Shown one piece after another: positions 34,927-44,371 of a DNA stretch of 64,000 bases (position 1 is the stretch's first letter; every line of letters starts with the position of its first letter). A model generated the notes under the pieces. The model saw nothing but the letters and a program-made list of their open reading frames with translations, was not told where the DNA came from and did not search any database. The DNA lies in assembly GCA_003513495.1 (NCBI GenBank), contig DOPM01000057.1:195974-259973 (forward strand), given 5' to 3'. A program made the translations under genes and the position numbers. Origin of the DNA: Desulfosporosinus sp. (GTDB lineage: Bacteria > Bacillota > Desulfitobacteriia > Desulfitobacteriales > Desulfitobacteriaceae).

Positions 34927-36657
34927 CTAATTGAGTGGGATTACCTGCATATCCCATAGTTTCCGATAAAGACCCTTTTGTCGGAGGAGTTCATGGTGCT
35001 TTCCACGTTCAATAACCTGACCTTGGTCAAGAACTAAAATCTCATCCATTCTTTCTAATCCTGAGAGGCGATGTGTTATAACCAGAGTAGTACGCCCTTC
35101 CATTAGTTGATATACCTCTCCCATGATCTCACGTTCATTGAACGGATCAAGTCCTTCCATAGCTTCATCGAGAATTAGGATGGGAGCATTTTTTAACAAG
35201 ACTCGTGCAATTGCTAATCTCTGTCTCTGTCCTCCAGATAGTTTTAAACCGCCTTCTCCGACGTAACTGTCATAGCCTTTGGACAATGATTGTACAAAAT
35301 CGTGAAGCTTAGCCTTCTTAGCCGCTAGGATCAGTTCTTCATCATTTGCCTCCGGTTTGGCTAGCAGAAGATTTTCCCTGATTGTGGCATTGAATATATG
35401 GGTTCGCTGAGTCACGACCCCTACATAGTCCCTAATCTTTTGCTGGGTATACTCTTGTATAGAATATCCTCCAAAATCGATCCTTCCCTCTTCGTAGTCC
35501 CAAAAACCCAGGAGAAGATTTACGATACTTGTTTTGCCTGCTCCACTTGCCCCGACAATCGCCACTCTACCCTGTTCAGGAATCTGAAAGGATAAACAAT
35601 TCAAAGCCCAAAGTTCCTCTGGTCCATACCTAAAATTCACTTCCTGAAAGGTAATACTCATCTCTCTCGGCTTGGGAGACATAGTATCCTGATTTTTTAT
35701 TTCGGGTTCAGCCTGAATCAACTCTAGCAGCCGATCCGCAGCAACTCGATTTTGTTCTAGATGATGAGGAACGAGGGCTAAGGGAAACAATGCTTCAAAG
35801 CTACTTAAGGTTCCTAAGGCTAGCATCCCTAAGTTAACTCCACTCAATTTCCCTTCTTCAACAAGTACAATTCCCAATACAAGGATTAGCCACATGCTGA
35901 TATTAGCCAGCATCCCTGTCAACGCTGAAGACAGAGCAGAAAGCCAGACGATTTGACGTTGCTGATTCGTAACTTTCTCGTTCGTCCGCCGAATTCTAGC
36001 CAAGTACACGTTTGCTTGACCATAAGCAAGTATTTCAGACATTCCAAATAGGCTATCGGCAACCTGTGTGTTCAATTCTGCTTTTAGAACAACTAACTGA
36101 CGCCCAACCCCCTGACTCAGAAGTTTAATTATCCAGGGTATCCCAAGGCCCGCCACTAGGAAACAAGCTGACAGAATGACTGAAAACCTTATATCATAAC
36201 TCGCTAGAAAAGCTCCATACCCACAGAGGACTAGTAAGGCTACGATGGGAGGGGCGAAAACCTTTAAGAATAGTTTTTGCTGGATTTCTACATCCGCCAC
36301 AATCCGACTCAGTAAATCTGCACTGCGAAAGTTCAATAGTCTGGCAGGAGCTAAAGGTTCCAGCCCCTGATAAAACTTCACTCGTATTTGGCTTAGAATT
36401 CGAAACGTTACGTCATGCGAAACATACCGTTCTAAATAGCGAAAAACTGCACGAGACAGTCCAAAGAAACGAACTCCGACAATGGTTACCATTAGGTCAA
36501 GGACCGGAGGGTGAAGGGCTGCACGGGCTAAAAGATACGCGGAAGTTGCCATTAAGCCAATATGGCTTGTGATTGTCAGAGTACTCAGTATTAAAGCCAG
36601 CAGGATTCGTCGCCAATAAGGCAATATCAAGTGAATTAACCACTTCAAGCTTTTCAT
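34927..36657 (-). CDS. cydC: Thiol reductant ABC exporter, CydC subunit
   Basis: The 576-residue protein is a fused membrane domain (six segments) plus ATPase with Walker A GASGAGKT, signature KLSGGQRQR and Walker B LILDEAMEGLD. With CydD it exports cysteine/glutathione-type thiols needed to assemble cytochrome bd. It starts four bases inside the end of cydD and is last in the cydABDC cluster. Confidence 0.93.
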   Translation of the reverse strand: MKSLKWLIHLILPYWRRILLALILSTLTITSHIGLMATSAYLLARAALHPPVLDLMVTIVGVRFFGLSRAVFRYLERYVSHDVTFRILSQIRVKFYQGLEPLAPARLLNFRSADLLSRIVADVEIQQKLFLKVFAPPIVALLVLCGYGAFLASYDIRFSVILSACFLVAGLGIPWIIKLLSQGVGRQLVVLKAELNTQVADSLFGMSEILAYGQANVYLARIRRTNEKVTNQQRQIVWLSALSSALTGMLANISMWLILVLGIVLVEEGKLSGVNLGMLALGTLSSFEALFPLALVPHHLEQNRVAADRLLELIQAEPEIKNQDTMSPKPREMSITFQEVNFRYGPEELWALNCLSFQIPEQGRVAIVGASGAGKTSIVNLLLGFWDYEEGRIDFGGYSIQEYTQQKIRDYVGVVTQRTHIFNATIRENLLLAKPEANDEELILAAKKAKLHDFVQSLSKGYDSYVGEGGLKLSGGQRQRLAIARVLLKNAPILILDEAMEGLDPFNEREIMGEVYQLMEGRTTLVITHRLSGLERMDEILVLDQGQVIERGKHHELLRQKGLYRKLWDMQVIPLN

Positions 36658-38459
36658 CTTAACTCCCCTCGATATTCTTTCACGAGTCCATAATATAGTC
36701 CCTGTACTCTCATCAATTCCTCATGGTTTCCTTCTTCTACAATCTGCCCGTGATTCAGTACCAGGATGCGACCGGCATGGTATACCGTATCTAAACGATG
36801 TGCAATAATTAATGTGGTCCTTCCCTTTACCAGGCGTTTCAAAGCCTCCTGAACATAGTACTGACTTTCCAAGTCCAAATTTGAGGTTGCTTCATCCAAT
36901 ATAAACAATGGAGCATCTTTCAACATAGCCCTTGCCAAGGCAATCCTTTGGGCCTGTCCGCCACTTAAGCGCGTACCTCCTTCTCCTAGGTTGGTTTGGT
37001 ATCCATTTGGAAGCTTCATAATAAATTCGTGTGCTGAAGCCTCTTGGGCCGCGCTTACAACGTCTTCGAGGGTCGCGGAAGGTCGAGCAAAGAGAATATT
37101 TTCTGCTATGCTGCCAGCAAAAAGATGAGGGTTTTGAGGAACATAAGCGATTTGCTCCCTCCATTTTTCTGCGGATATCGAGCTAAGCAAAGCTCCATTA
37201 ACTAGAAGTTTTCCTGTAGTAGGTTCAACAAAACGAAGCAATAGTTGAGCAATCGATGTTTTGCCTGCTCCGCTCGGACCAACAAGGGCAATGGTTTCTC
37301 CCGAATTTATGGATAGATTAATTCCGTTTAAAGCGGGTGATTCTCCAGTTTGATAAGCTAAATGAATATCTTGAAAAGAGATTTGATAATTTGATGCTAA
37401 TACTTGATCCTTACTCCTTCCAAGAAAATCGTTGTTGTCCTGTTGATGATGAATCTGGTTCCGGAGGTTCTGGTCATCCCTGTTCTTTTCATACATCAGA
37501 GGGAGGTCCAAAATCTCAAAGATGCGACTAGCAGCATTTAGCCCAGACAAACCAGCGTGAAAATTTAAGCCCAGTGTCCTTAAAGGAGTGTAAAATTCGG
37601 GAGCAAGTAGTAAAAGAAATAATCCCGAAGAGTAGGAGAGGGTTCCATTGACCAACCTTAGCCCTATGGTTACAGCAACAACGGCTGTACTAATCGTTGC
37701 TAAAAACTCTAACATCAATGCAGATAGGAAAGCTATCCTCAACACACTCAGAGTCGATTTTCGAAAAGAATCGCTAACTCTCTCAATCACACGTATCTGA
37801 TCTTTTGACCGACCAAACACTTTAAGTGTTGTTAATCCCTGTAAAACATCTAAGAAATGAGCACTCATCCAGCCTAAGTTTTGCCACTGCTGAAGGGACT
37901 TCTTTTCAGCCAACTTTCCGATCAGAATCATAAAAATCGGAATGAGCGGACCCGTCAAAAGAAAAATTAATCCGGATTTCCAGTCTAGAGGAAACACAAA
38001 ACCTAAGATAATTAGAGGTATCCCTGTGGCCAAAACTAGTTGAGGAAGGTATTTGGAAAAATAGTCCTCTAGGGATTCAATCCCATCTACCACGGTTGTA
38101 ATTAATTCTCCCGTACGTTCCCCTCGAGCATAAAGCGGTCCCAGAGCAACGATATGGTTCATTAACCGCCGGCGCAAACTCACCCTGATGTGGGATGCTG
38201 CTTCATGAGCACATATCTCACTGAACCATTGGAAGGCTGCACGTAAGCCAATGATCCCAAGAATCATTAAAAGAGAACCCCATACTGCCTTTAAGCCAAC
38301 TCCCTCTAAGAAGACCATGGCCACAACACGGGAAAAAAACCAAGCTTGGGCGACTGCCAGCAAGGCAATCCCTGTCCCAAGCACAACCGTAAGCAACAGT
38401 AATCCCCAGACGGACCTGCCCTCTCGAACTAAACTCTTGTCAAACATAAATATAGTCAT
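36654..38459 (-). CDS. cydD: Thiol reductant ABC exporter, CydD subunit
   Basis: The 601-residue membrane-ATPase fusion has Walker A GPSGAGKT, signature RLSGGQAQR and Walker B LFILDEATSNLDLE. Together with CydC it forms the heterodimeric exporter required for cytochrome bd maturation. It lies about 195 bases after cydB, with a hairpin between. Confidence 0.93.
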   Translation of the reverse strand: MTIFMFDKSLVREGRSVWGLLLLTVVLGTGIALLAVAQAWFFSRVVAMVFLEGVGLKAVWGSLLMILGIIGLRAAFQWFSEICAHEAASHIRVSLRRRLMNHIVALGPLYARGERTGELITTVVDGIESLEDYFSKYLPQLVLATGIPLIILGFVFPLDWKSGLIFLLTGPLIPIFMILIGKLAEKKSLQQWQNLGWMSAHFLDVLQGLTTLKVFGRSKDQIRVIERVSDSFRKSTLSVLRIAFLSALMLEFLATISTAVVAVTIGLRLVNGTLSYSSGLFLLLLAPEFYTPLRTLGLNFHAGLSGLNAASRIFEILDLPLMYEKNRDDQNLRNQIHHQQDNNDFLGRSKDQVLASNYQISFQDIHLAYQTGESPALNGINLSINSGETIALVGPSGAGKTSIAQLLLRFVEPTTGKLLVNGALLSSISAEKWREQIAYVPQNPHLFAGSIAENILFARPSATLEDVVSAAQEASAHEFIMKLPNGYQTNLGEGGTRLSGGQAQRIALARAMLKDAPLFILDEATSNLDLESQYYVQEALKRLVKGRTTLIIAHRLDTVYHAGRILVLNHGQIVEEGNHEELMRVQGLYYGLVKEYRGELR

Positions 38460-38609
38460 CTCCTAGCTCAAGTGGAACAGGTCATTCTGAACGAGGTGAA
38501 GAATCTTAAACCTTTAGGGTCTTTTTTCAGAGTAGACCTCCATGCCGCTTCGCAGCACCATCAGATGATGAAAAATGAACAACAAGTCATATTTCTGACT
38601 ACTATATAT

Positions 38610-38635
38610 TAAGGGCAAGAAAAATCTTGCCCTTA
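38610..38635. terminator. Perfect hairpin between cydB and cydD
   Basis: TAAGGGCAAGA pairs perfectly with TCTTGCCCTTA around four bases, just after cydB. On the minus strand only a weak T-rich tail follows, so it may attenuate rather than stop transcription into cydDC. The rest of the gap (38460-38609) shows nothing clear. Confidence 0.55.
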
Positions 38636-38653
38636 ATTCTATATGACATGGTC

Positions 38654-39658
38654 TTAATAGTGAAGGTCTTTTTGAGTGATTCGTTTGCGAAAAACCCAAT
38701 AGGTCCATCCCTGATACAGAAGCACGATGGGAACCATAATCAGCGCTATGATCGTCATAATCTTTAACGTGTAAGGACTGGACGAGGCGTTATAAATTGT
38801 TAAACTCCAGTTGATATTAAGACTGGAAATCATCACACGCGGGAAGAGTCCCCAAAATAAGGACGCGGTAAACAACAGAATGGTCAAACCATTTATAATA
38901 AATGCCCATCCAGCTTTACGAGAACGGATCAATAATAAAGCAAGGATAAGAGCTGCTCCAGAACAAATCAAAGTAATGCCTGCACCAAAACTAGCGAAGA
39001 GATCTGTCTGAAAATAGGTTAGAACCGCTAATAATAAAACTACTGGGATAGCCACTAGAGCAATACTCTGGGCTGCTTTTGAAGCTCGTTCGGCCATCTC
39101 ACCTGTTGTCTTTAGACTAAGGAACAAAGCTCCGTGAAACATGAAAACGAGTAGTGTGGTTAAACCACCTACGATAGTGTAGGGAGAGAGGAGATCAAAG
39201 AAGGTTCCAACATATTGCATCTTTGCATCAATTGGTACTCCCTTAACTAAATTTGTAACAGCAACTCCCCAAAGAACTGCGGATAGGAAACTTCCTGTGA
39301 AAATCATCCAATCCCAAGTGTTTCGCCAGAGAGGATTGGAATCACTGCTGCGGAATTCAAAGGCGACCCCACGAATTATTAGTGACACTAATACTAGAAA
39401 CAAAGCAAGAAAAAACCCACTAAATAAGGTGGAGTACCAATTAGGAAATGCTGCAAACATGGCTCCACCGGCTGTGATCAACCAGACTTCATTGCCATCC
39501 CAGTGTGGTCCGATTGTATTAATAAGGACACGACGCTCTTGATCGTTCTTACCTAAGAAAGGAAGCAAAATTCCTACACCAAAATCAAATCCTTCTAGAA
39601 AAAAGAACCCTGCGAACAAGACTGTAATGAGTATAAACCAAAGGATGTTTAAGTCCAT
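38654..39658 (-). CDS. cydB: Cytochrome bd quinol oxidase subunit II
   Basis: The 334-residue membrane protein begins LNILWFILITVLFAGFFFLEGFDFGVG and contains GPHWDGNEVWLI, both typical of CydB, with about eight hydrophobic segments. With CydA it reduces oxygen to water using menaquinol. It overlaps cydA by ten bases. Confidence 0.95.
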   Translation of the reverse strand: MDLNILWFILITVLFAGFFFLEGFDFGVGILLPFLGKNDQERRVLINTIGPHWDGNEVWLITAGGAMFAAFPNWYSTLFSGFFLALFLVLVSLIIRGVAFEFRSSDSNPLWRNTWDWMIFTGSFLSAVLWGVAVTNLVKGVPIDAKMQYVGTFFDLLSPYTIVGGLTTLLVFMFHGALFLSLKTTGEMAERASKAAQSIALVAIPVVLLLAVLTYFQTDLFASFGAGITLICSGAALILALLLIRSRKAGWAFIINGLTILLFTASLFWGLFPRVMISSLNINWSLTIYNASSSPYTLKIMTIIALIMVPIVLLYQGWTYWVFRKRITQKDLHY

Positions 39659-41037
39659 AATGACGCCCCCTTAACCTCACTATTCAGGTGTTCATCCCTG
39701 TTTGCCTCTTCTGGACCCATCTTTATATACTTAACCATAAGGTAAATATCCGCCACTGCTAAGGCACAGTATATAAGCAGGAAGCCAACAAAAGCGATTA
39801 GCATGGAGAGAGCTGAAACGGAGGTCGAAACACCTGCCTCTACTGTCTGTAATCCGTAGACTATCCATGGCTGACGTCCCACTTCTGCCAAGAACCACCC
39901 TGCAATATTTGCTATATAGGGAACTGGGATCGTCCATAGCATTAGTTTCAAAAACCAGGTTTTTTGCTCTAATTTGTTAGTTTTAGTGAAGTAAAGTGCT
40001 AGTATCACCATCAAAACTAGCCACATTCCAGCCGTGAGCATAATCCTAAAACTCCAGAACAAAGAAGTTACCGGTGGGACATAATTACCTGGTCCGTATT
40101 TCTGAACTGCTTTATTCTGAAGCTCATGAATTCCCTTGACTTCCCCTGTGAAACTATTATAAGAAAGGAAGCTTAACATGGTTGGAATTTTAATCTCAAA
40201 ATTATTTTTCTGTCCTTGTTCATCAATTAAGGCGAATAATGATAGGCCAGCTGGATTTTCCGTCTCCCAATGCGCCTCAGCAGCAGCCATCTTCATGGGT
40301 TGTGATTCAACAAGATGCATTCCTTGTAAGTGCCCTACTCCAGTAACTCCTACAGTACTGATTAATCCAAAAATTAAAGCCATATAAAAGGAACGCTTAA
40401 AGAGATCGAGTTGATTCTTTTTCACTACATGGTATGCGCTAACACCCATTACAAAAAAGCCTGCGGTTACAAAACCACTAAGCACGGTATGGGGAAACTG
40501 ATATAGAACATGGGGATTTGTAATTACAGCCAGAAAATCGATCATCTCTGCCCGGCCATTACGTAATATGTATCCAACTGGTTCTTGCATAAAAGAATTA
40601 GCAACTAGAATAAAGAACGCTGATATATTAGAAGCAATTGCTACAATCCAAATAGTGATTAAATGAACTTTTTTAGACAACTTATCCCACCCAAAAACCC
40701 ACAAACCTAAAAACGTTGATTCGAGAAAGAAGGCGACAAGTGCCTCAATTGCTAAGGGTGCTCCAAAGATATCTCCAACAAAACGAGAATACTCCGACCA
40801 GTTCATCCCAAATTGAAACTCTTGAACTATACCAGTAACTACGCCCATGGCAAAGTTAATAAGGAATAATTTACCCCAAAACTTAGCCATTTTTTTGTAA
40901 GTTTCATTTCCCGTCTTAACATACCAAGTTTCCATCATTGCAACAAGGATCCCTAGTCCTAATGTTAACGGTACGAACAAGAAATGATAAGACGTGATCA
41001 CCCCAAATTGTAATCTGGACAAGATGAGTTCAGTCAT
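39649..41037 (-). CDS. cydA: Cytochrome bd quinol oxidase subunit I
   Basis: The 462-residue subunit has RLQFGVITSYHFLFVPLTLG with the heme b595-region His, FGMNWSEYSRFVGDIFG, the distal His in VTGVGHLQG and GWFLAEVGRQPW near the quinol site. It lacks the long Q-loop insert of the E. coli type. In an otherwise anaerobic-looking gene set it probably serves oxygen defence or microaerobic respiration. A strong promoter lies about 140 bases upstream. Confidence 0.95.
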   Translation of the reverse strand: MTELILSRLQFGVITSYHFLFVPLTLGLGILVAMMETWYVKTGNETYKKMAKFWGKLFLINFAMGVVTGIVQEFQFGMNWSEYSRFVGDIFGAPLAIEALVAFFLESTFLGLWVFGWDKLSKKVHLITIWIVAIASNISAFFILVANSFMQEPVGYILRNGRAEMIDFLAVITNPHVLYQFPHTVLSGFVTAGFFVMGVSAYHVVKKNQLDLFKRSFYMALIFGLISTVGVTGVGHLQGMHLVESQPMKMAAAEAHWETENPAGLSLFALIDEQGQKNNFEIKIPTMLSFLSYNSFTGEVKGIHELQNKAVQKYGPGNYVPPVTSLFWSFRIMLTAGMWLVLMVILALYFTKTNKLEQKTWFLKLMLWTIPVPYIANIAGWFLAEVGRQPWIVYGLQTVEAGVSTSVSALSMLIAFVGFLLIYCALAVADIYLMVKYIKMGPEEANRDEHLNSEVKGASLWT

Positions 41038-41093
41038 TTCGTTACACCTCCGATAATTTAGTCATAAGTCCTTAATCTGTGTCGTTTTTATTT

Positions 41094-41102
41094 CCCCCCC
41101 CC
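41094..41102 (-). repeat. Nine-base G homopolymer (minus strand) in the cydA leader
   Basis: A run of nine G on the minus strand lies 56-65 bases before the cydA start codon, within its predicted 5' leader. Confidence 0.8.
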
Positions 41103-41176
41103 TCTTCTCTAAAGTTGTTTTTTTCCATGGTAATTCAATATAGAATATGTATAGAATTCCATAATTATTATTTAAT

Positions 41177-41205
41177 ATTATACTAATTACTATTTGAGTA
41201 GTCAA
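41177..41205 (-). promoter_or_regulatory. Sigma-A promoter of the cyd operon
   Basis: Minus-strand TTGACT (41205-41200) and TATAAT (41182-41177) are separated by 17 bases, predicting a leader of about 130 bases before cydA. No Rex-type TTGTGA...TCACAA site was found. Interval 41038-41376 otherwise holds the G-run and the eut terminator. Confidence 0.7.
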
Positions 41206-41260
41206 TCAAATTATATATACTAAACGTTATACCGACATAGATTTTGATTTGAAAACCGAT

Positions 41261-41301
41261 AAGGGCTGCAAATCTTCCCTCAGGTTAGAGTTGCAGCCCT
41301 T
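41261..41301 (-). terminator. Probable terminator of the ethanolamine operon
   Basis: On the minus strand AGGGCTGCAA-type arms (41262-41271 with 41291-41300) form a 10-bp stem around a 19-base loop, about 75 bases after eutQ. The T-run is weak. Confidence 0.6.
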
Positions 41302-41376
41302 CAAATTTCTCTCAAATTCACTTTCATAATGAGACATTATTTAATTCAAATCCCATTGACAAACTTTAAATTTCTT

Positions 41377-42048
41377 TTAATCGCAAAAATCTGCCCAGTT
41401 AGCTGGATAGGTACAATAGAAAACTTTACAAAACGTTGGTGAGGAAAAAACCACTTGGCTTCCCTTTGGGATATAAACCACGTCTCCTGCCTTAGCGTGG
41501 AATACTTTTCCCTCAACCTCAAGGACGAAATCACCCTCAATTATATAATCCACTTCATCATAGTTTAAAAGCCATGGCAATCTGGAGTGATCAAAAGTCA
41601 TAAAACCGGATGCAAGGTTCCCCACTCGTGCATCGATCACATCGACAAGCCCTACTTTTTGTCCAGGTGGAGCTTCCAGAAAGGGCTGGATTATTACGGT
41701 CTCCCCTTTGACATGAGTCGCTTTAGGGTTCTCGCAGGCGGGTTTGAGGACTTCACCCAGAATCTTTTGCACGACTTTTTTGAGGTCGGCGTTTTGGATT
41801 GCCGTTTCTGTAATCTCTGGTGTTTCATTGACTTCTTTCAGGGTAATTGATAAGTTCGAAGACTGTCCCGCCGATTGCCCGACGACACTGTGACTGACAA
41901 TTTCTTGTCGCCCTTTGCAAATCGTGATCCCTAACTCTTTGGCAAGATCTTTTGCGGAGGGAGTTAGAACACTATCTTCTTCTAAAACAATGGTTTTATC
42001 CAACTTGGCCAAATCTCGTAATACGGCCGCCGAGATAAATCGTCCCAT
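41377..42048 (-). CDS. eutQ: EutQ cupin-type ethanolamine utilisation protein
   Basis: The 223-residue protein has an N-terminal part with the TPSAKDLAKELGI segment shared by EutT and related BMC proteins. A C-terminal cupin barrel carries EVDYIIEGDFVLEVEGK and AKAGDVVYIPKGS. In Salmonella EutQ has acetate kinase activity; the same activity is possible here and would use the acetyl phosphate made by the PduL module. It is the last gene of the operon. Confidence 0.9.
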   Translation of the reverse strand: MGRFISAAVLRDLAKLDKTIVLEEDSVLTPSAKDLAKELGITICKGRQEIVSHSVVGQSAGQSSNLSITLKEVNETPEITETAIQNADLKKVVQKILGEVLKPACENPKATHVKGETVIIQPFLEAPPGQKVGLVDVIDARVGNLASGFMTFDHSRLPWLLNYDEVDYIIEGDFVLEVEGKVFHAKAGDVVYIPKGSQVVFSSPTFCKVFYCTYPANWADFCD

Positions 42049-42075
42049 AGTACTCCTCCTTATCGATGTTCGAGA

Positions 42076-42102
42076 TTCGATATTCGATATTCGTGGTTCG
42101 AT
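42076..42102. repeat. 27-bp intergenic repeat, copy 1
   Basis: TTCGATATTCGATATTCGTG plus GTTCGAT lies between pduT and eutQ. An identical 27-base copy is found at 46996-47022 in another gap of the same operon. Confidence 0.85.
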
Positions 42103-42158
42103 ACTTAAGTTTTCGTTATTAGATTCTAGGGTTAAAACTTAGGCGCTTTGCGCCTCGT

Positions 42159-42707
42159 TTATACCAGACTCTCCATAAGCTGCTTCGAGGGTCTTGGAAT
42201 TACCACTTGGCGAATGAGTAAACCTTTCTCACTCGCTAAGGCGCTTCCTTCTTCGACCGCTGCTTTAACGGAGGCTACCTCTCCTGTGAGAAGAGTATAG
42301 CTCTTGCCGCCGATTCCGAAAGCTAAATGAAGGAGCAAGGGCTCAACGTCTCCCGCCTTTACTGCTGAATCTGCTGCTTCGACTAAGGATGCCACACTAT
42401 AGGTTTCGATAATCCCTAAGGCTTTAATGTCTCTTAGGGTGTTAGCGCGGCCGATGGCGGGTAATATTGAGGGATGAACATTGGGGATGACGAAGGAATC
42501 GACGACAGTCTCCGCTCCTAAGTCGATGCCGGCGTTTACAGATTGCTGTACCCCTGATACATCTCCGCTTACCAAGACCATATATTTTCCGGGACAAATG
42601 GTTTTTGCTACCAAAATGGTCACATCGGCTGTTTTAGTCATGATATCGGCGCATTCAATGCCCTGTGCTATGCTTGTAAATTCCACCAGCCCTATGGCAT
42701 GGATCAT
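42159..42707 (-). CDS. pduT: PduT-like tandem BMC shell protein
   Basis: The 182-residue protein contains two BMC domains (about 3-85 and 95-180). The KTICPGKY segment matches the site in PduT whose Cys ligates a [4Fe-4S] cluster at the trimer pore. It would move electrons across the shell in partnership with PduS, whose gene overlaps it by four bases (ATGA). Presence in an ethanolamine locus is less usual than in propanediol loci. Confidence 0.88.
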   Translation of the reverse strand: MIHAIGLVEFTSIAQGIECADIMTKTADVTILVAKTICPGKYMVLVSGDVSGVQQSVNAGIDLGAETVVDSFVIPNVHPSILPAIGRANTLRDIKALGIIETYSVASLVEAADSAVKAGDVEPLLLHLAFGIGGKSYTLLTGEVASVKAAVEEGSALASEKGLLIRQVVIPRPSKQLMESLV

Positions 42708-44056
42708 TTGGCTGCACCACCTTTCCGTATCGTTATGGTTTGAGGGGTTATTTGAGTTACGGAACCCTCTATGCTCGCATGGACTTTTGCTCCTAGTGCA
42801 CCTTCCGGGATTTCTCCAATCAGTTGTCCGACACGAACGACATCTCCAACTTTGACGACAGGTATTGCGGGTGCTCCAATGTGCTGTTGGAACTTTAGGG
42901 TAACTTCGTCTGGTTCATATACTTTTAGGGATAAGGGGGCTTCTTTATACCAGGGTCGAAGTCTCAAGCGATCCATTAATCGGGAGGATGGGACTAAGCG
43001 ATGTTTGGCCATCGGATCTTCTTTACCAAGTTCCCCATGATATTTGATGCCCTTAGCACGTAGCTCTGCTTTTAAGGCGATATTCACTCTTAGCGGCGAG
43101 ATTCCAACCGGACAAGCATAAGCTTCACACACGCCACATTCCGAACATGTTAGGGCGGTGGTCACTAAGGACGGGTCTCCGATACTTTTGTAATTCATCG
43201 CACGAATAAGTCGATGGGGAGAAAGTTCGTGACCAATGATGTGCCTTGGGCAAAGCTCTGTGCAGAAACTACACTGTTCACAGACGGTTTTGGCAATTCT
43301 TAAGACTGCTTCAACGGTCATGGTTTTTCGCTTTATAAGAGGATGTTCTTTAGGCAGGCCGATCAAACCTCCGGTAGTTTTGGTCACAGGAGTCGAGAGA
43401 TCGGTGATTAACGTTCCCATCATGGGGCCTCCGCTGATATACATGAGATCTTTATCGATGCCACCCGCTAGTTCGAGAACATCGTGCATAGAGGTTCCGA
43501 TCGGTACTGTGACGGTGATAGGGTTGTTAACTGCCCCTGTAACCGTGAGAGTCCTCGTAGTAACGGGCTTTCCATCCACTGCATTGGCCACATTGATCAG
43601 GGTTTGAACATTATTGACCACCACCCCGATATTTAACGGGATGCCTCCCGGGGGGACTCGTCGTCCGGTGGTTAGCCAGATAGTAATGACTTCGTCTCCT
43701 GCTGGATAGATATCCGGCATAATGGCAAGCTGCATGTTGGGAGTTAGATGGGGCTCTAAGACAGCAATCGCGTCTTTATATTTGGCTTTTAAGGCAATAA
43801 TCCCTTGTTGGGCTCCGGTTGCTTTCATGCTTAAGCTTAGGCCTTTGACAACTTGGTCAGGATAACGAGCTGCGAGTTGTTGGTCGGTTTTGAGTAGGGG
43901 CTCGCATTCGGCGGCGTTGACGATGACGATCTCAGCTTTTGCTGAGAGTTTGACATGGGTTGGAAATCCGGCTCCGCCTGCTCCGACGACCCCTGCATCC
44001 TTTACATGGGTGCTAATTTGGTCAGCACTTATATCGATTATATTTACGTCGTTCAT
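42704..44056 (-). CDS. pduS: PduS-like corrin/electron-transfer flavoprotein (RnfC-like)
   Basis: The 450-residue protein has the RnfC-type opening GVVGAGGAGFPTHVK and NAAECEPLL, an SLBB-like region, and two cluster motifs, CEQCSFCTELCP and CSECGVCEAYACP. A C-terminal biotinyl-like fold follows (VGDVVRVGQLIGEI ... GSVTQI). PduS reduces cobalamin for the adenosyltransferase and is thought to feed electrons through PduT. Here it would serve the EutT part of the upstream fusion. Confidence 0.9.
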   Translation of the reverse strand: MNDVNIIDISADQISTHVKDAGVVGAGGAGFPTHVKLSAKAEIVIVNAAECEPLLKTDQQLAARYPDQVVKGLSLSMKATGAQQGIIALKAKYKDAIAVLEPHLTPNMQLAIMPDIYPAGDEVITIWLTTGRRVPPGGIPLNIGVVVNNVQTLINVANAVDGKPVTTRTLTVTGAVNNPITVTVPIGTSMHDVLELAGGIDKDLMYISGGPMMGTLITDLSTPVTKTTGGLIGLPKEHPLIKRKTMTVEAVLRIAKTVCEQCSFCTELCPRHIIGHELSPHRLIRAMNYKSIGDPSLVTTALTCSECGVCEAYACPVGISPLRVNIALKAELRAKGIKYHGELGKEDPMAKHRLVPSSRLMDRLRLRPWYKEAPLSLKVYEPDEVTLKFQQHIGAPAIPVVKVGDVVRVGQLIGEIPEGALGAKVHASIEGSVTQITPQTITIRKGGAAK

Positions 44057-44077
44057 TTATCTTTCACCTACTTAAGC

Positions 44078-44371
44078 TCACGCTTCAAAGGTTTCTTTAT
44101 CAATGATGCCCACGATGGCAGCATCAATGGGGATGTTATGATTGGTAAGTCCCTGACGGGCTGAGGAACCGCTGGCAACCATGACAATATCATCTTCACC
44201 AGCTCCGATTTGATCCGCTGCAATCATGGAATTCCCATATTCCGTTAGCTTAGGTAGTCCCTTTTCGTCATAGGTGAGTGTCACAGGTTGGACGACGAGG
44301 AATTTCAGACCACGTAGGGATTCATCTTTACGTGTTGACCATACATTTCCAATCACTCGAGCTAGGATCAT
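44078..44371 (-). CDS. eutN: EutN/CcmL-type microcompartment vertex protein
   Basis: The 97-residue protein is typical of the pentameric BMC vertex family: MILARVIGNVWSTRKDESLRG, FLVVQPV, DQIGAGEDDIVMVASGSSAR and AIVGIID. It would cap the icosahedral shell corners. It overlaps the upstream gene by four bases. Confidence 0.93.
   Translation of the reverse strand: MILARVIGNVWSTRKDESLRGLKFLVVQPVTLTYDEKGLPKLTEYGNSMIAADQIGAGEDDIVMVASGSSARQGLTNHNIPIDAAIVGIIDKETFEA

Noticed and set aside
41038..41376. Rex or FNR operator before cydA
   Set aside because: I looked for TTGTGA-type and TTGAT-N4-ATCAA palindromes and found none that overlap the promoter.
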